From Cacajao melanocephalus (taxonomy: Eukaryota; Chordata; Mammalia; Primates; Pitheciidae), in the NCBI GenBank assembly GCA_963573385.1, contig CAUYLG010051977.1, positions 1 to 64,000 of the forward strand: 64,000 nt of DNA, in the 5' to 3' direction. The position numbers and the translations under genes are program-made. Positions 59,928 through 64,000 of the stretch are shown here, one piece after another; position 1 is the stretch's first letter; every line of letters begins with the position of its first letter. The notes under the pieces are model-generated. The model was not told the origin of the DNA. It searched no databases and worked only from the letters and a program-made list of their open reading frames with translations.

Positions 59928-60490
59928 CCGGGCACAGTGGCTCAAGCCTGTAATCCCAGCACTTTGGGAGGAGGAGGTGGGCAGATCACATGAGGTCAGG
60001 AGTTCGAGACCAGCCTGACCAACATGGAGAAACCCCGTCTCTACTAAAAATACAAAATTAGTCAGGCATGTGGCAGCACATGCCTGTAATCCCAGCTTGA
60101 ACCCAGGAGGCGGATGTTGCAGTGAGCCGAGATCACCCCATTGCACTCCAGCCTGCGCAGCAAGAGCGAAACTCCATCTCAAAAATAAATAAATAGCCAG
60201 GTATGGTGGTGCATGCCTGTAATCCAAGCTATCGGTATCGGGAGGCTGAGGCAGGAGAATTGCTTGAACCCAGAAGGCAGAGGTTGCAGTGAGCCGAGAT
60301 TGTGCCACTGCACTCCAGCCTGGCGAAGGAGTGAGACTTTGTCTGAAATGATAATAATAATAATAAAGCAAAATTAGCCAGGCCTGATGGCATGCACCTG
60401 AGTCGCAGCTACTCGGGAGGCTGACATAGGAGATCCCTCGAGCTGAAGAATTCAAGTCCAGCCTGAGATGAGACCCTCACTCAAAGAAAT
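59928..60490 (+). mobile_element. Alu followed by two extra right arms
   Basis: An Alu (59928-60190, internal deletion) continues through aaataaataaatagccagg into a right arm (60196-60350), then through (AATA/ATA)n into another partial right arm (60371-60490), all in the same orientation. Confidence 0.9.
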
Positions 60491-60504
60491 TAAAAAAAAA
60501 AAAA

Positions 60505-60808
60505 GAACAAGGCATGGTGGCTCATACCTGGAATCCTCACACTTTGGGAGGCCAAGGGAGGGGATGGCTTGAGCCCAAGAGTTCAAGACCACCCTGGGCA
60601 ATATAGTGAAACTTTGTCTCTACAAAAAATTTTAAAACACGAAAATTAGCTGGGCCTGGAGGCATGCACCTGCAGTCCCAGCTACTCAGGACGCTGAGGC
60701 AGGAGGATGACTTGAGCCCAGGAGGTCAAGACTGTAGTGAGCTGTGATCACACCACTGCACTCCAGCCTGGGCAACAGAGTGAGACTCTATCTCAAAAAT
60801 ACGAACAA
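60505..60808 (+). mobile_element. Alu, J-like
   Basis: Older full-length Alu (aaggcatggtggctcatacc). Confidence 0.92.
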
Positions 60809-60814
60809 AAAAAA

Positions 60815-60945
60815 TTTTTTTTTTGAGACCGAGTCGTGTTTCACCGTGTTAGCCAGGCTGGTCTTGGTCTCCTGACCTCGTGATCTACCCACCTTAGCCT
60901 CCCAAAGTGCTGGGATTACAGGCATGAGCCATTGCGCCCGGCCAC
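60815..60945 (-). mobile_element. Alu left arm
   Basis: Antisense left monomer, cgtgtttcaccgtgttagcc to ttgcgcccggcc, facing the preceding Alu. Confidence 0.9.
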
Positions 60946-61164
60946 AAAAATTTTTTTAAAAGAGAGAGATGGATTCTGTCACCAGAAGAAGGGATATTGG
61001 ACCATCAAACACAATAGGTATCTTGGCACCTTTGTTCCTAAGTATATCAGCATAAAGGTTGAACCAGGGGGCTACCACAAAGGGGTTCTTGACTGATTCC
61101 TGTATGTATAGTTAGCTTTTGATACTGAGCAAACTACTCCAGAACTTAGTGGTTTGCGACAACG

Positions 61165-61298
61165 ATTTGGCTGACCGCGGTGGCTCATGCCTATAATCTT
61201 AGCACTTTGGGAGGCCAAGGTGGGGGGATTACTTGAGCCCAGGAGTTGAAGACGAGCCTGGACAACATAGTAAGATCCCATCTCAGTAAAAAATAATA
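61165..61298 (+). mobile_element. Alu left arm
   Basis: Left monomer only, tail aaaaaataataata. Confidence 0.9.
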
Positions 61299-61300
61299 AT

Positions 61301-62132
<832 letters not shown>

Positions 62133-62164
62133 CGTGCTTATCATTGGCAAACACACTATCTACT

Positions 62165-62290
62165 CCTTAGTGATATTGTGCCTCCCGCAGCAGATGGCAA
62201 GCTCTGCGAGGGCAGGAATTTCTGCTTGTGTGGTTCACTGCCATATTTTCGGTGGTGAGAGCAGTGCTTGGCACACTCCAGCCAAATTCT
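62165..62290 (+). mobile_element. L2 3'-end remnant
   Basis: Ggcaagctctgcgagggcag, aatttctgcttgtgtggttc and agcagtgcttggcacac. Confidence 0.65.
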
Positions 62291-63320
62291 GCACCTTCCT
62301 CAGCTACTACTCCGTTCTAGAGCAGTCAGACCCCTGACTGCTAGAGTGCCCCAGGGCTACATCCCAGGCCCTCTTCATGCCACACTTGTCCCGGGAAGTG
62401 CATGCCCACCCAAGCTTCAGTGACTACCTGCTCGCGTGTAGCCCCCAGCTGCATTCTAACCGATGACTCACTGAGCGGCTCACTGTGACCTCCATATGCC
62501 CAAACCTGGTACATTTCCAGTGTTTTGGGCCCCATGATGTGTCTAGCTGCTTGAGCTAGGAACTTAGACTTTAGGTTTCAGTCTCCCTTATGCTCCCTAC
62601 TCATTCCACATCTCCTCCCTCAACAGGCTGTCCTTAAGCCAGGGCTCTCAGATCTTCCAAATCTCTCATATTTGGCCACTTTTTCCCATCCACCTTTTCT
62701 CATCTGGCAATGCCAACCCCACTGCCCTCCAGCCTACTTCAAGCCTAAATGGAACCTCTGCTCTCCAGAGTGGGGCCTCCTTGAGGCTCCCTGCTGCCCC
62801 TCCCCCTGCCCTTCGCTCCCCACCCCCACCCCTAATTATTTATTTATCGGGTAGCTGCCAGCTGTAGGGGGATGCTGTTGCCATGGGAACCTTCAGCCCC
62901 GAGTCAGGGCTGCCTCTGTTCTCAGTAGGATGCTCTTGTCTGTCTAGACGCCAACCCCAGGAGCCCAACATGAGGTGGGGGGTGGGGGACAAGGGCTGAA
63001 TAATGCAGATGGGCCCACCGTAGCCCCAGGAAGCTGGCTGGGGGAGAAGGCAGGGTAGGGGCCAGGCTCAGGGCCACCGAACCCATCAGAAGTCTCTCGT
63101 GCCCAACCCTTGCCAGCCAGTTCTGCAAGTCAACTACTTTCCTGGCCAAAATTCCAGCCATGTCACGATAGGCCTTAGATACTGAAGTCAGCCTGTCTGG
63201 GGAAAGAGGAGGGAAGAGCTGTTGAAGTTTCTGCAGAAAGCTTTGGCCCAGCCTGGTTCTGTCTCTCTTAGTGACTTCAGTTCACTGAGGGACTAGCTCT
63301 CCATTTAAGGACAGGGAGAC
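62291..63320. other. NKAIN1 intron 1, unique GC-rich part
   Basis: Repeat-poor stretch holding the motif cluster at 62833-62890; no exon recognised. Confidence 0.45.
62833..62890. promoter_or_regulatory. Candidate enhancer motif cluster in NKAIN1 intron 1
   Basis: Within 58 bp of repeat-free sequence are a homeodomain/AT-rich site (taattatttatttat), an E-box (cagctg at 62859-62864) and a near-palindromic RFX X-box, GTTGCCATGGGAAC, at 62877-62890. The RFX site differs at one position from the palindromic consensus. The function is inferred from motif density only. Confidence 0.35.
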
Positions 63321-63329
63321 CTGAGTTCC

Positions 63330-63480
63330 AGCCCCAGTTCTCACTGACTCACTGTGTGACCTTGGGCAAGTTATTCCCCCTCTCTGAGCCTCAGTTTCCT
63401 CATTAGTCAAATGTCCTGAGGATTCAGACCGTGCACGTAAAGCTCGCAGCCAGCCAGGTGTCTGGCACACAGGATGCTTA
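63330..63480 (+). mobile_element. MIR remnant
   Basis: Cactgtgtgaccttgggcaa then tctctgagcctcagtttcct. Confidence 0.85.
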
Positions 63481-63589
63481 GTAGCTGGCAACAGCTTTTG
63501 TTGCATCCCCAGCCTCAGGCCCCCCTTTTCCCAGTGGATTTCTGAGGCAGCTGACAAAATTAAACTCGACTCAACCCCTCATCCGTGAA

Positions 63590-63695
63590 ATGAGGGAGTG
63601 GGACGAAAGCTGCAGAAGACAGAGCTGGAAGGACCCCTGAGATCCGCTGGCCCAACTCCCTCATTAGGGAGGTGAGCAAACCGACAGCAGAGCGG
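63590..63695 (+). mobile_element. MIR-class SINE remnant
   Basis: Agctggaaggacccctgaga, then cccaactccctcattaggga. Confidence 0.5.
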
Positions 63696-63894
63696 GCAGT
63701 GATCTGCCTGAGGGGAGGGTCTCCTCTCTCTCTCCGAGCTCTGCCCCCTTCTCCCTGTCTCCAGGGGTCCATCTGAGGTCAGTGCCATTTGAGCATGAGT
63801 TGAAATGAGATTCAACTCAACGTAAGATTAAAAGGAACGGTCACAGAGACCAAGTGGTCTTTGACCCTGCCAAAGAAGATGGGCTCAGTAGGGA

Positions 63895-63990
63895 TAGGGA
63901 CTCAATTCATTGAACAAATACTTCTTGAGCACCTACTACGTGCCAGGCCCTGGGCATATGGCAGTGAACAAGATGGCGTCCTGCCTCAGA
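63895..63990 (+). mobile_element. L2/MIR-class remnant
   Basis: Ttcattgaacaaatacttct, then gcacctactacgtgccaggc and agtgaacaagatgg. Confidence 0.7.
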
Positions 63991-64000
63991 GAGCTCAAGT

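Overview
The window is primate nuclear DNA. Alu elements occur every few hundred bases on both strands. They are accompanied by L1, MIR and L2 remnants, MaLR-type LTRs, hAT-Charlie fossils and a MADE1 copy, a combination found only in primates. No bacterial-type operons, CRISPR arrays or structural RNA genes were recognised.

Region 1 (1 to about 39.5 kb, AT-rich) is the interior of LRBA, the lipopolysaccharide-responsive beige-like anchor gene. It runs on the minus strand. Eleven consecutive coding exons were resolved at 39012-39120, 38560-38712, 32691-32859, 30357-30436, 28983-29045, 26672-26769, 11021-11113, 9746-9854, 8957-9038, 5358-5481 and 4884-5076. All have GT-AG borders and consistent phase, and together they give 1,273 nt (about 424 codons) of the ARM-like part of the protein. 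A large composite L1 block (about 13.2-22.75 kb) fills one intron.

Region 2 (about 39.2-42.77 kb) is a junction interval. GC content rises, a G-quadruplex-type purine tract appears at about 39.93 kb, and several damaged Alu elements follow. The upstream LRBA exons that should lie to the right are absent.

Region 3 (42.77-64 kb, GC-rich, extremely Alu-dense) is NKAIN1, also on the minus strand. Exons 2-7 are present at 51151-51288, 48244-48324, 46463-46660, 45478-45538, 44828-44909 and about 42765-44681. The stop codon is at 44672-44674. The rest of the window is part of intron 1; exon 1 and the promoter lie outside it.

The main observation is that these two genes are on different chromosomes in human (LRBA on 4q31.3, NKAIN1 on 1p35). 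The window therefore carries a junction that breaks LRBA and places its 3' part downstream of NKAIN1 in the same orientation. A heavily rearranged ape genome such as a gibbon, a tumour rearrangement, a chimeric clone or assembly, and a stitched window are all possible; the sequence alone does not decide. NKAIN1 exon 6 ends in the same codon phase in which the first retained LRBA exon begins, so a read-through transcript could be spliced in frame. Other notable structures are a roughly 0.5 kb inverted duplication (52.57-53.06 and 61.30-61.79 kb), a foldback inside an L1, nested transposons with intact target duplications, a strong CTCF motif in the NKAIN1 3' UTR, and a transcription-factor motif cluster at 62.83-62.89 kb.
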